Below are positions 11,937-19,748 of a stretch of DNA of 64,000 nt, one piece after another (position 1 is the stretch's first letter; the number at the start of each line of letters is the position of its first letter). A program made the position numbers and the translations under genes. A model generated the notes under the pieces. The model saw only the letters and a program-made list of their open reading frames with translations, was not told the origin of the DNA and ran no database searches. The DNA is from Planctomycetota bacterium (GTDB lineage Bacteria; Planctomycetota; GCA-002687715; DRQF01), in NCBI GenBank assembly GCA_020639295.1, contig JACKGY010000003.1:434001-498000 (forward strand), written 5' to 3'.

Positions 11937-13427
11937 ATGTTCCAGCGCGTCATCCTTCTGGCCACGGCCCTCTTCCTCCTCCTGCCGGGCACGCTCGCCG
12001 CCGACGAGGTCAAGCTCAAGAACGGCGAGGTCATCAAGGACTGCAAGGTCAAGTCGAAGCGCGGCGGCAAGGTGACCGTCGAGCTGCTCGACGGCAGCCG
12101 GCAGATCCTCCGCGAGGACGAGATCGACTCGATCGTCGAGAAGCCCACGATCGCCGACGAGATCGAGGCCCGCCTGAAGAAGCTGGGCAAGAAGGACGTC
12201 GAGGGCATGCTCGCCCTGGCGCGCGAGGCCAAGGAGAAGGGGGCGCTCGCCCTGGTCAAGGACATCGGCCGCCAGATCGTCCGGGTCGACAAGGGCAACG
12301 TCGAGGCCCACGAGCTCATGGACGAGGTGCTCTGCGACGACGGCAAGTGGCGCGGCGGCCGGGCGCTGGAGAAGTACAAGGTCGAGGCCGAGGAGTCGGC
12401 CTTGAAGGCCAGGGGCTACAAGAAGATCAACGGCGAGTGGGTCGACCCGCTCACCGCGGCCAACCTCGAGGCCGGGCTCGAGCTCTACGAGGGCCAGTGG
12501 TATCCGGTGGCCTACGTCAACAAGCTGAAGGCCGGGATGATCTGGGTCGAGGGCCAGTGGTACGACGGCGCCGACAAGGCGAAGCTCGACCAGGGCATGC
12601 GCAAGTACGAGGGCAACTGGGCGAAGATCGAGGACATCGACGCCAAGCTCAAGGCGGCCGGCCAGCCCTGGGTCATCGAGTCGCAGCACTTCGTGATCGG
12701 CGGCGAACTGCGCCACGCGACGCTCACCGGGCTCCTGGCCACGGCTGAGAAGCTCTGGGACCCGATGGCGGCCTTCTTCGGCAGCGTCCCGAACACGGCC
12801 AAGGACGGCAAGATCAAGATCGTCGTGGTCAAGGACGCCGCGCTCTACGGGATCGCGGCCGAGAAGAACGGTGGCGACGATCGGATCGCCGTGCAGTCGT
12901 CCAACATCCCCGGCTACTACTCGCCGGCGACCGGCGCGGTCCTGACCTACTACCACAACATCGAGTACACCTCGCTCTGGCTGCAGAACGGCGTCGCCTG
13001 CGCCTTCATGGCCAAGGTCTACGGCTACGAGCACGTCCCGTCGCCCGCCTACGAGGCGCTCGCCTCGTATTTCACCGGCCACGTCGGCGGCAAGTTCGTC
13101 ATGTACAACATGATGGTGGAGAACGGCATCCGCCACTGGAAGGGCGACATGGATCCGGTCGCGGCCATCAACGGCTACGACAACTCGCACAAGGAACCGA
13201 ACCCCTCGATCCGCGAGGCCACGCTCAACCGGATGGGCTTCGTCCTGCACTTCCTGGCCGAGAAGCAGCCCGCCGCGCTGCAGGCCTGGGTCGAACTCCT
13301 GCGCAAGAAGGGCAGCGCCGCCGACTTCAAGAAGGTCATCTCCGGGGCTTTCGCGGACGAGGCCCACAAGAAGGAGTTCCAGGGCTTCGTCGCTCAGTTC
13401 AACGCCAACTATCGGGCGCCGATGTGA
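11937..13427 (+). CDS. Secreted protein with 20-residue W repeats and a gluzincin-like C-terminal part
   Basis: 496 residues. A signal peptide (about 1-22) is followed by a short beta segment VKLKNGEVIKDCKVKS resembling domains that bind or scaffold in planctomycete exported proteins. A charged helical part follows, then tandem units built on G-[EQN]-W: W168, W188, W208 and W228 are exactly 20 residues apart, with an outlying W138. The last 250 residues resemble DUF1570-type, peptidase-like proteins of planctomycetes but I see no HExxH motif, so activity is not supported. It stands alone between tyrS and a strong terminator. Function unknown; an envelope role is inferred from export. Confidence 0.65.
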   Translation: MFQRVILLATALFLLLPGTLAADEVKLKNGEVIKDCKVKSKRGGKVTVELLDGSRQILREDEIDSIVEKPTIADEIEARLKKLGKKDVEGMLALAREAKEKGALALVKDIGRQIVRVDKGNVEAHELMDEVLCDDGKWRGGRALEKYKVEAEESALKARGYKKINGEWVDPLTAANLEAGLELYEGQWYPVAYVNKLKAGMIWVEGQWYDGADKAKLDQGMRKYEGNWAKIEDIDAKLKAAGQPWVIESQHFVIGGELRHATLTGLLATAEKLWDPMAAFFGSVPNTAKDGKIKIVVVKDAALYGIAAEKNGGDDRIAVQSSNIPGYYSPATGAVLTYYHNIEYTSLWLQNGVACAFMAKVYGYEHVPSPAYEALASYFTGHVGGKFVMYNMMVENGIRHWKGDMDPVAAINGYDNSHKEPNPSIREATLNRMGFVLHFLAEKQPAALQAWVELLRKKGSAADFKKVISGAFADEAHKKEFQGFVAQFNANYRAPM

Positions 13428-13431
13428 GCGG

Positions 13432-13459
13432 CGTGGCCGGTCCCGCGCGACCGGCCACG
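13432..13459 (+). terminator. Hairpin terminator after the W-repeat gene
   Basis: An 11-bp perfect stem (CGTGGCCGGTC paired with GACCGGCCACG) with a 6-base loop begins 4 bp after the stop codon at 13427. No T run follows. Confidence 0.55.
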
Positions 13460-13488
13460 GACTACTGCTGGCCGCGCGCGCGGCAAGT

Positions 13489-13521
13489 CGAGCACGACGG
13501 TCCCGGTGGCCGTCGTGCTCG
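13489..13521. terminator. Second strong hairpin
   Basis: A 12-bp perfect stem (CGAGCACGACGG with CCGTCGTGCTCG) with a 9-base loop. No T tract follows on either strand, so it may be a back-up terminator or another structured element. Confidence 0.4.
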
Positions 13522-13601
13522 TGTCGTCTGATGACGGTGACCTTCGGGGACGGGATGGGGCGCTTCCTGGGTCCGCAGCCGGATCAGGGCAGGCCACCAG
13601 A

Positions 13602-13617
13602 GTCCGATAATGTTCGT
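13602..13617 (+). repeat. Partial copy of the dif-like site (XerC arm plus core)
   Basis: GTCCGATAATGTTCGT matches 15 of 16 bases of the reverse strand of 14296-14311, which is the XerC-like arm plus the central hexamer of the dif-like site. The sequence to the right (TGTCCCCC) does not resemble a XerD arm, so only a half site is present. The two copies are in inverted orientation, about 0.68 kb apart, with the small zinc-ribbon gene between them. Confidence 0.5.
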
Positions 13618-13731
13618 GTCCCCCGTGTGACGATGATCGAGGTCGCGACCCGGGCGGGGTCGGCCTTCGTATTCACGTCTCCGACACCTGGGGAGCAAGC
13701 GGGCGACGCGCGAGCGTTTCCTTCGCGACCG

Positions 13732-14067
13732 ATGAAATCCTGTCACCGCTGTGGACACGCCTGGCCGGCCCAGGACCAGCCCGGTTTCAACAACACCTGC
13801 GAGGGCTGCGGCACGCCGGTGCATTGCTGCTCGAACTGCGACCATCATCGCCGTGAGGGGCGGGTTCGCTGCACCGAGCCTCAGGCCCCGCGAATCCTCG
13901 ACGCCAGCTCCGCCAACGACTGCCGGCTGTTCCGCTTCCGCCAGCGCGGCCTCGAACCCGAGGCCGGCCAGCAGCTCGAGACCCTGCGCCGGAACCTCTT
14001 CGAGGAGCGCAGCAGCGGCGGCCCGAGCGCGGCTCCGATGAGCTGGGATCAGCTCTTCAGCGACTGA
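13732..14067 (+). CDS. Small zinc-ribbon protein of unknown function
   Basis: 111 residues. Cysteines are arranged as CxxC at 4/7, CxxC at 23/26, then C32/C33 and C36, with later C47 and C64, giving at least one zinc ribbon. The phrases CHRCGHAW, HCCSNCDHH and the C-rich EPQAPRI...ANDC block resemble a short conserved family found in planctomycetes and deltaproteobacterial lineages, for which I know no function. The C-terminal third is low-complexity, ending in SWDQLFSD. ATG 13732 begins immediately before the first CxxC. The gene lies between the partial and full dif-like elements. Confidence 0.65.
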   Translation: MKSCHRCGHAWPAQDQPGFNNTCEGCGTPVHCCSNCDHHRREGRVRCTEPQAPRILDASSANDCRLFRFRQRGLEPEAGQQLETLRRNLFEERSSGGPSAAPMSWDQLFSD

Positions 14068-14181
14068 AACTCCGCCCGGCGCGGTCAAAGGTCGGATCGG
14101 GCCGCGGCCTGAACGTTGCCGGTCACCGACCGCGCCTTCGGGGCGTCCGGTCATCGTCCAGGCGTCGGGAGCCTCATCCAG

Positions 14182-14240
14182 GACCGGGCGGCGAGGTCAG
14201 GGGACCGCCCTGGGGACCGGCTCAGGACCCTTCAGGACCA
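14182..14240. repeat. Iterated GGACC motif next to the dif-like site
   Basis: GGACC occurs at 14182, 14203, 14215, 14226 and 14236 on the + strand. The spacing of the last four is 10-12 bases, close to one helical turn. It lies 46 bp from the dif-like site in the same intergenic gap. It could be chance in GC-rich DNA or a protein-binding array. Confidence 0.3.
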
Positions 14241-14285
14241 AGCGGGTCGGCTCGCGCGAGACCATGAATCCGAAGGCTGGGTGGC

Positions 14286-14313
14286 ACGCAACATAACAAA
14301 CATTATCGGACGT
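14286..14313 (-). other. dif: dif-like XerC/XerD recombination site
   Basis: Read on the - strand the 28 bases divide into an 11-base arm ACGTCCGATAA, a 6-base centre TGTTTG and an 11-base arm TTATGTTGCGT. This is the architecture of bacterial chromosome-dimer resolution sites. It shares ATAATGT and TTATGTT with E. coli dif at the same positions, and 7 of 11 arm positions are palindromic. It is strikingly AT-rich for this genome and sits in the 282-bp gap between convergent genes (14068-14349). If right, it marks the replication terminus. No xerC, xerD or ftsK gene lies in the window, so the call rests on sequence form alone. Confidence 0.55.
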
Positions 14314-14349
14314 TGTGCGGATGCCCGGACGGGACCGTCCCCGACCCGA

Positions 14350-15579
14350 TCAGGGCCGCCGGAGCCCGGCGATGTAGTCGGTGAGGCCGTGGAACTGGGC
14401 GTGCAGCCCCTGCTCGTCAACTCCGAGCGGGCGTTTGAAGAAGGACGCGAGCTGCCGCATCAGGCCGGCCTCGCCTCGCGCGGAGGCGAGATCCGCGAGC
14501 CGGAGCATGTCGAGGACGATCGGCGCGGCCAGGATGGCGTCGCAGCCCTGCCAGGTGAACTGGAGGCTCATCTTGAAGTCCAGGAAGCCCTGGAAGTGGA
14601 TGAAGTCCCAGGCGGTCTTCATGTCGCCCAGGCTGGGCACGTAGTCGATCGACACCTTGGTGTGCGGCTGGTAACCGAGGATGTTCCCCAGCACCGAGTC
14701 CTTGGTGGCGATCTTCGAGGCCTTGTTGCGCTCGTCGGCGAGGACCTGGCCATCGCGATCGCCGAGGATGTTGTAGCCCTGCCAGGTCATCACCCGCAGG
14801 TTGCGGTACTTGAACATCGGCGCCAGCGCGCTCTTCACCAGGGTCTCGCCGGTCTTGCCGTCGTTGCCCATCACCGGCAGACCACGTTCCATGGCGAGCT
14901 CGACGTGTCCGGGCAGGAGCGCCGCGTTGCTGGGCGTGAAGTTGATGAAGGCGGCGCCCTCCTCGAGCGCGGCCAGCGTGTAGAGACTCGAGGCCCGCAG
15001 GGCGTCCCGGCGATCGGCGGCGACCAGCGTCCGCAGGCCGGCGATGCCCTCGTGCTCCGGCATCGGGGCCACCGGCGGCTCGGTCGAGGCCAGGTTGATC
15101 ACCACCAGACGATCGAGACCGTGGCGCTGGCGGAAGCCGGCCAGGTCGGCGCGCAGCGCGGCCACGATCTCCGCGAGGCTGCGCTGCTCGGTCCGGAGTT
15201 CGACGCTGGCGAGTCCCTCGATGGTGGCGCCGCAGTTGAGGATGGTCCCACTCCGGATCTCGGCGTCGACCGCCTCGAGATCGGCGCGCAGAGCCTCGAG
15301 GCCGGCCACCGAGAAGGCCCCCGTGTCGCGGTGCATCTCCAGGGCCGCATCGAGGACGCTGCCGGGCCGGATGTCGTGGCCGCCGAAGACCAGGGCGTCG
15401 AATGGACGCAGCGGGATGCCGGCGAAGGCCTCGGTCTCGGTGAGGAGTCCGGTGCTGCCGGCCATGCCCCGGGCGATCATCCGCGCGCCGACGATCATCG
15501 TCGTGGCCAGGCCACCGCTGGCGCCGATCAGCCAGACGCCCAGCTTGCCGGTCCCTTGGTCGCCCCCCTGCTTGCTCAT
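14350..15579 (-). CDS. ino1: Inositol-3-phosphate synthase
   Basis: 409 residues. It converts glucose 6-phosphate to 1D-myo-inositol 3-phosphate in an NAD-dependent reaction. Seen in the sequence: a Rossmann start LGVWLIGASGGLATT, a central INFTPSNAA segment, and the catalytic GNDGKTGETLVKSALAPMF block with its conserved lysines, followed by SWQGYNILGD-like and NKASKI motifs. The ATG at 15579 is used; the longer frame would run deep into nadE. It overlaps the nadE stop by an ATGA, so the two are translationally coupled. Inositol could feed phosphatidylinositol or compatible solutes; nothing nearby decides this. Confidence 0.9.
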   Translation of the reverse strand: MSKQGGDQGTGKLGVWLIGASGGLATTMIVGARMIARGMAGSTGLLTETEAFAGIPLRPFDALVFGGHDIRPGSVLDAALEMHRDTGAFSVAGLEALRADLEAVDAEIRSGTILNCGATIEGLASVELRTEQRSLAEIVAALRADLAGFRQRHGLDRLVVINLASTEPPVAPMPEHEGIAGLRTLVAADRRDALRASSLYTLAALEEGAAFINFTPSNAALLPGHVELAMERGLPVMGNDGKTGETLVKSALAPMFKYRNLRVMTWQGYNILGDRDGQVLADERNKASKIATKDSVLGNILGYQPHTKVSIDYVPSLGDMKTAWDFIHFQGFLDFKMSLQFTWQGCDAILAAPIVLDMLRLADLASARGEAGLMRQLASFFKRPLGVDEQGLHAQFHGLTDYIAGLRRP

Positions 15580-17240
15580 GGCGTCTCCTCGTCGTCGTAG
15601 CGGTCGAGTCGACCGCCGGTGATGGGCATGCGCCGGCCGCTGCCGAAGGCCCGGCAACTCAGCTTGATCCCGGGCGGCATCTGCTTGCGCTTGTGTTCGT
15701 TGAGGGCGACGCGCCGGAGCACGTCACGCGCCACCGCGGCCTCGAAGCCGCGGCCTTGGAGCTGGTCGAGGCCGAGGCCGTCCTCGATCACCGCGCGCAG
15801 GATCGGATCGAGGATCTCGTACTCCGGCAAGGAGTCGGAGTCCTTCTGGTCGAAACGCAGCTCCGCGGACGGCGCGCGCGCGAGGCTACGTTCGGGAATC
15901 GGTGGCGAGCCGCCCTCGTTCAGGTGACGCGCCAGCGCGTAGACCTCGGTCTTGAGCAGGTCGGCGATCGGCGCCAGCGCGCCGCACATGTCGCCGTAGA
16001 GCGTGCAATAGCCCATGGCCAGTTCGGACTTGTTGCCGGTGGCGAGGACCAGGCCCTGGAGCTCGTTGGCGAGCGCCATCAGGAACAGGCCGCGGATCCG
16101 GGGCTGGACGTTCTCGAGGGTGAGCCCGAGCTCGCGGCCGTCGAACTGCGGTCCGAGTTCGCGGGTGACGGCACCGAAGACACCCTCGATCGGCATGACC
16201 CGGAACTCGATGCCCAGGTTCTTCGCGAGCGCCCGGGCGTCGTCGAGACTCGCGTCGGCCGAGTAGCGAGAAGGCATGCCGACGCCGATCACGCGCTCCG
16301 GCCCCAGGGCCTCGGCCGCGAGGACCGCGACCAGGGCCGAGTCGATACCACCGCTGAGGCCGAGGAGGGCGCGCTCGAAGCCGGACTTGGCGAAGTAGTC
16401 GCGGATGCCGAGGACGATGGCCCGGCGGATCTCCGGCAGACCATCGGGACGACGCGCGGGCAGAGCCTGGGCGTCGAGATCGAAAACGACGAGGTCCTCG
16501 GCGAAGGCCTCGGCGCGGGCGATGATCTCGCCCCGACCGTTGGCCGCGACCGAATTGCCGTCGAAGACGACGTCGTCGTCACCGCCGACGAGATTGCAGA
16601 GGAGCAACGGCCGGCCGACGCGGGCGGCGATCTCCCCCACCAGCGCCTCACGCCCCTCGCCCTTGCCGCGGTGCCAGGGCGAGGCGGACAGGTTGACGAC
16701 GAGGTCGGCGCCCGCGGCGACCAGTTCGGCCGGCGGGTCACCCTCGTAGCGCGGCATCCCGGGATCACCGGCGGTGCCGTTCCAGATGTCCTCGCAGACC
16801 GTGACGCCGATCGTCAGGCCCTCGTGTTCGATCAGGATCGCGCTGTCGCCGGCATCGAACCAGCGGCGCTCGTCGAAGACGTCGTAGTTGGGCAGGAAGC
16901 GCTTCGTCGCCACCACGCGCAGCTCTCCGTCCCGGGCCATGAGGGCGACGTTGTGCCGTCGTCGGCCCGCCGGCACCGGCGGCCGGGCGAGGCTGCCGAA
17001 GAGGACGAGCAGGTTCGCGGGCAGCTCTCGGGCGAGCTCACGGGCCTCGCGCTCGACCCGGCCGAGGAAGCTCTCGTGGTAGCAGAGGTCCTTCGGACAG
17101 TAGCCGGGGAGCGCCAGTTCCGGCAGGACCAGGAGGCTCGCTCCGGCCGCCGCGGCCCGGCGCGCGCAATCGACGATCAGGCGGCGGTTGAGCGCCGGCT
17201 CCCCCTGGGTGGTGTCGATCTGTCCCAGCGCGCAGCGCAT
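15576..17240 (-). CDS. nadE: Glutamine-dependent NAD+ synthetase
   Basis: 554 residues in two domains. The N-terminal nitrilase-like glutaminase (about 1-260) has the VTVCEDIWNG motif with the catalytic cysteine plus the upstream E and K positions. The C-terminal synthetase (about 265-554) has the P-loop GLSGGIDSALVA. The enzyme amidates nicotinic acid adenine dinucleotide using glutamine. The length is that of the bacterial two-domain type. Start ATG 17240 follows a GAGGAGG ribosome site. It is the first gene of a two-gene operon with the inositol-phosphate synthase, the latter being NAD-dependent. Confidence 0.94.
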   Translation of the reverse strand: MRCALGQIDTTQGEPALNRRLIVDCARRAAAAGASLLVLPELALPGYCPKDLCYHESFLGRVEREARELARELPANLLVLFGSLARPPVPAGRRRHNVALMARDGELRVVATKRFLPNYDVFDERRWFDAGDSAILIEHEGLTIGVTVCEDIWNGTAGDPGMPRYEGDPPAELVAAGADLVVNLSASPWHRGKGEGREALVGEIAARVGRPLLLCNLVGGDDDVVFDGNSVAANGRGEIIARAEAFAEDLVVFDLDAQALPARRPDGLPEIRRAIVLGIRDYFAKSGFERALLGLSGGIDSALVAVLAAEALGPERVIGVGMPSRYSADASLDDARALAKNLGIEFRVMPIEGVFGAVTRELGPQFDGRELGLTLENVQPRIRGLFLMALANELQGLVLATGNKSELAMGYCTLYGDMCGALAPIADLLKTEVYALARHLNEGGSPPIPERSLARAPSAELRFDQKDSDSLPEYEILDPILRAVIEDGLGLDQLQGRGFEAAVARDVLRRVALNEHKRKQMPPGIKLSCRAFGSGRRMPITGGRLDRYDDEETP

Positions 17241-17618
17241 GCGAACGGAAACCTCCTCGTGGCCACGTTCTACGGAGCCTTGCCCCCTCGGGCAACGGGA
17301 TCGACGGTCGCCTGATCGGGCCAGTCGGGGGACGGGTGTCGTTACCTTTCGGGAACATCGTGACGGAGACGTAACCCACGCCGTCTCCAGTTCGGGCTCG
17401 CGAACCTGGTCCGGCGCCCTCGGTTGGTCCGGGGTAGTGTTCTAAGTCGCAACTCTCGCTTGACTTGAGGTCGAGCGGGCGAGATGATGCCCGCTCGGCA
17501 CGACTTGGCATCAGGCTTGCGACTATTGGAAGAGCACGTGACTCTTCCGTCGGGAAGATCGCGGGTTCCGTCGAGACGGCTTCGATCGAGATCAGGTTCT
17601 CCCAGGAGGAGGTTTCAG
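17241..17618. other. Divergent intergenic region with two leader hairpins
   Basis: This 378-base gap separates nadE from the first HEAT-protein gene and must carry both promoters. I see a 9-bp stem CGAGCGGGC/GCCCGCTCG (17472-17480 with 17489-17497) and a 7-bp stem GGAAGAG/CTCTTCC (17528-17534 with 17542-17548) in the leader of the + gene. A TTGGCA at 17505 has no well-spaced -10 partner. No confident promoter can be named. Confidence 0.4.
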
Positions 17619-19574
17619 ATGATGCGATTCGTTCAACTGGCCACGATCGTCGGGGTCTTCGCGCTGCTCGCCAGCGTCGCCCTGGCGCACGGCGGACAGT
17701 ATTCCGGTCCCGCGGGCGGTGGCTCGAGCGGTGGCTTCGCCCCCGCCGGCGCCGGCACCCCCGGCCCGGGCCCCGGCCCCGCCGGTGGCGGCACCGGGTC
17801 TCCCGGCGGCACGACCGGACCTGTCGGCAGCGGCACCACCGGCCCCGGTGCCCCCACCCCCGGTAGCCCCGGCTCGCCTCCCGGCGGCACGCCCGCGCCC
17901 GGCGGCACCGGCACCGGCGTTCCCGGTTCCGGCGCGACTCCCGGCGGCTATCGCAAGCCGGCCACCGACGCCAACCTGACCTGGGCGGCCTGGTGGTTCT
18001 TCAACGACGACAAGTACCTGAACCTGAAGGCCAAGATCCGTTCCGAAGAGAACGAGACCGACAACGCCGACCTCTTCGCCGGCAATGCCTTCGGTGGCGA
18101 CGAGGTCACCAAGGTCAACGCGAAGATGATTCGCGAGCAGGTCAACCCGATCCTCAAGCTGGCGCTGAAGGACCCCTTCTTCGACACCCGCGCCGCGGCG
18201 CTGATCGCGCTCGGCAAGGCCGGCATGCCCGAGTCGCTGGCCGACCTGAAGACGCTCATGAACGATGAGCACAAGCAGGTCCGCGAGTCGAGCTTCCTGG
18301 CCATGGGCATCCTCGGCAACAAGGAGGCGATCCCGACCCTGGTCGCGACGATGAACGACACGACCGAGGCCCGGAAGTGGGTCGATCAGACCAACGGCAT
18401 CGACACCCGTACCCGCGCCTTCGCGGCGCTGGGAATCGGCCTGATCGGCGCCCGCGAGAACGATCTCTCGGACACCCAGGCGGTCTCCGCCCTGGTCGAC
18501 ATGATGAACGCCAAGGAGAACGAGAAGCAGCGCGACCTCCAGATCGCGCCGATCGTCGCCCTCGGCATCATGAAGGCCAAGGAGGCCGTTCCGGCCCTGA
18601 TCAAGTTCTTCGACGACAAGAGCAACCAGGCCTGGGCGCGCGCCTACGCCGCCACGTCGCTGGCCAAGATCGGCGACCCGGCCGCCCTCGATCCGATCAC
18701 CAAGGGTCTGAAGGACAAGCAGAACGCGGTCGTCCAGTCCTGCGCCATGGCGCTCGGCGTGCTCGCCAAGCCCGAGGACAAGGACGCGGTCGACGGCCTG
18801 CAGAAGCTCACCAAGAGCGGCGCCGACCTCGGCGCCAAGAACTTCGCGATCATGTCGCTCGCGGAGATCGGTGGCGAGGAGAACCGCAACTTCATCGCGA
18901 AGATGACCAAGAAGGGCAACATCTTCGAGCGGAGCTTCTCGGCGCTCGGCATGGGCATCTACTACTACCAGAACCCCAACGACGCCACGAAGGGCGAGAT
19001 CTGCGAGGATCTGCACAAGTTCTTCAAGGCCGAGAAGAACCCCGACATCCGCGGCGCCAATGCCATCGCCCTCGGTCTGATGGCCTACGAGCCGGCGGGT
19101 GCCGACATTCTCGAGACCCTGAAGGACGGCGGTCAGGCCTCCCTGCGCTCGCACCTCTGCATCGCGCTGGGCCTGATGCGCTACACCGCCGCCACCCCCG
19201 AGATCCGTCGGACCGTCTCCGACAAGGGCGACATCGACCTCCGCCGCAGCGCGTCGATCGCTCTCGGCCTCATGGGTGACAAGGAAGCGGTGGCCGTGCT
19301 CCAGAAGGAGATCGAGGCCTCGGAAAACAGCCTCGCGGTCCATGGCGCCGTGACCCAGGGTCTCGGCTTCATCGGCGACCGCAGCGCCGTGCCGACCCTG
19401 ATCAAGTTCCTCCGGGAGCGCGACAAGTACCAGGACTCGACCCGCGCCTTCGCGGCGGTGGCTCTCGGTCTGCTCGGCGACAAGGATGACATCCCGATCA
19501 TCTCGAAGATCTCCGAGCACAACAACTACCTGATCCGTACCGATGCCATCGGCGAGGTCCTCACGATTCTCTGA
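17619..19574 (+). CDS. Secreted Gly/Pro-rich HEAT-repeat protein, paralogue A
   Basis: 651 residues. A signal peptide ends at ALA (residue 23). It is followed by AHGGQYSGP and about 80 residues of Gly/Pro/Thr/Ser-rich linker (30-112), a tryptophan-rich WWFFNDDKYLNLKAK segment near 126, and a long array of HEAT-like helical repeats to the end, with recurrent ALGLMG and ALIALGKAG phrases. HEAT solenoids act in protein binding; an envelope scaffold is inferred. AGGAGGAGG at 17604-17612 precedes ATG 17619. It has a close full-length paralogue at 22216-24168, and the two bracket a sigma factor and redox cassette. A strong terminator follows. Confidence 0.85.
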   Translation: MMRFVQLATIVGVFALLASVALAHGGQYSGPAGGGSSGGFAPAGAGTPGPGPGPAGGGTGSPGGTTGPVGSGTTGPGAPTPGSPGSPPGGTPAPGGTGTGVPGSGATPGGYRKPATDANLTWAAWWFFNDDKYLNLKAKIRSEENETDNADLFAGNAFGGDEVTKVNAKMIREQVNPILKLALKDPFFDTRAAALIALGKAGMPESLADLKTLMNDEHKQVRESSFLAMGILGNKEAIPTLVATMNDTTEARKWVDQTNGIDTRTRAFAALGIGLIGARENDLSDTQAVSALVDMMNAKENEKQRDLQIAPIVALGIMKAKEAVPALIKFFDDKSNQAWARAYAATSLAKIGDPAALDPITKGLKDKQNAVVQSCAMALGVLAKPEDKDAVDGLQKLTKSGADLGAKNFAIMSLAEIGGEENRNFIAKMTKKGNIFERSFSALGMGIYYYQNPNDATKGEICEDLHKFFKAEKNPDIRGANAIALGLMAYEPAGADILETLKDGGQASLRSHLCIALGLMRYTAATPEIRRTVSDKGDIDLRRSASIALGLMGDKEAVAVLQKEIEASENSLAVHGAVTQGLGFIGDRSAVPTLIKFLRERDKYQDSTRAFAAVALGLLGDKDDIPIISKISEHNNYLIRTDAIGEVLTIL

Positions 19575-19599
19575 TCGTCGACGGAAAACGCAGCGATCT

Positions 19600-19633
19600 G
19601 GGCCCCGGAGTCCGCTCCGGGGCCCTTCTTCTT
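19600..19633 (+). terminator. Rho-independent terminator after HEAT protein A
   Basis: An 11-bp GC stem (19600-19610 with 19615-19625) closes a TCCG loop and is followed by TTCTTCTT. It lies 25 bp after the stop codon. Confidence 0.85.
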
Positions 19634-19748
19634 GGGCGGAGCCGCGCGCGATTTCCGGTAAGACGCCGTCGTCCCGCCGGTCCAGGATGAGCGGTGGAGC
19701 CGGTCTCGTTCCGACTCCGACTGAAGACCACGATCAGGATGACGGCCG

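Larger units (their letters stand above)
13428..13731. other. Non-coding interval with two hairpins and a partial dif-like half site
   Basis: This 304-base gap holds the terminator hairpin at 13432-13459 and a second stronger hairpin at 13489-13521. It also carries a 16-base element at 13602-13617 that repeats, in inverted orientation, most of the dif-like site at 14286-14313. The frame is open upstream of 13732, but the extension shows no conserved sequence and I do not regard it as coding. Confidence 0.6.

Noticed and set aside
13606..13611. GATAAT as a -10 element of the zinc-ribbon gene
   Set aside because: No acceptable -35 lies 16-18 bases upstream, and the motif is better explained as part of the dif-like repeat.
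13531..13731. N-terminal extension of the small zinc-ribbon gene
   Set aside because: The sequence before ATG 13732 lacks conservation and passes through the partial dif-like copy; the zinc ribbon begins right after the ATG.
17496..17510. Sequence resembling a sigma-54 promoter (GGCAC...TTGGCA) upstream of HEAT gene A
   Set aside because: The GG and GC are one base too close for the -24/-12 spacing.
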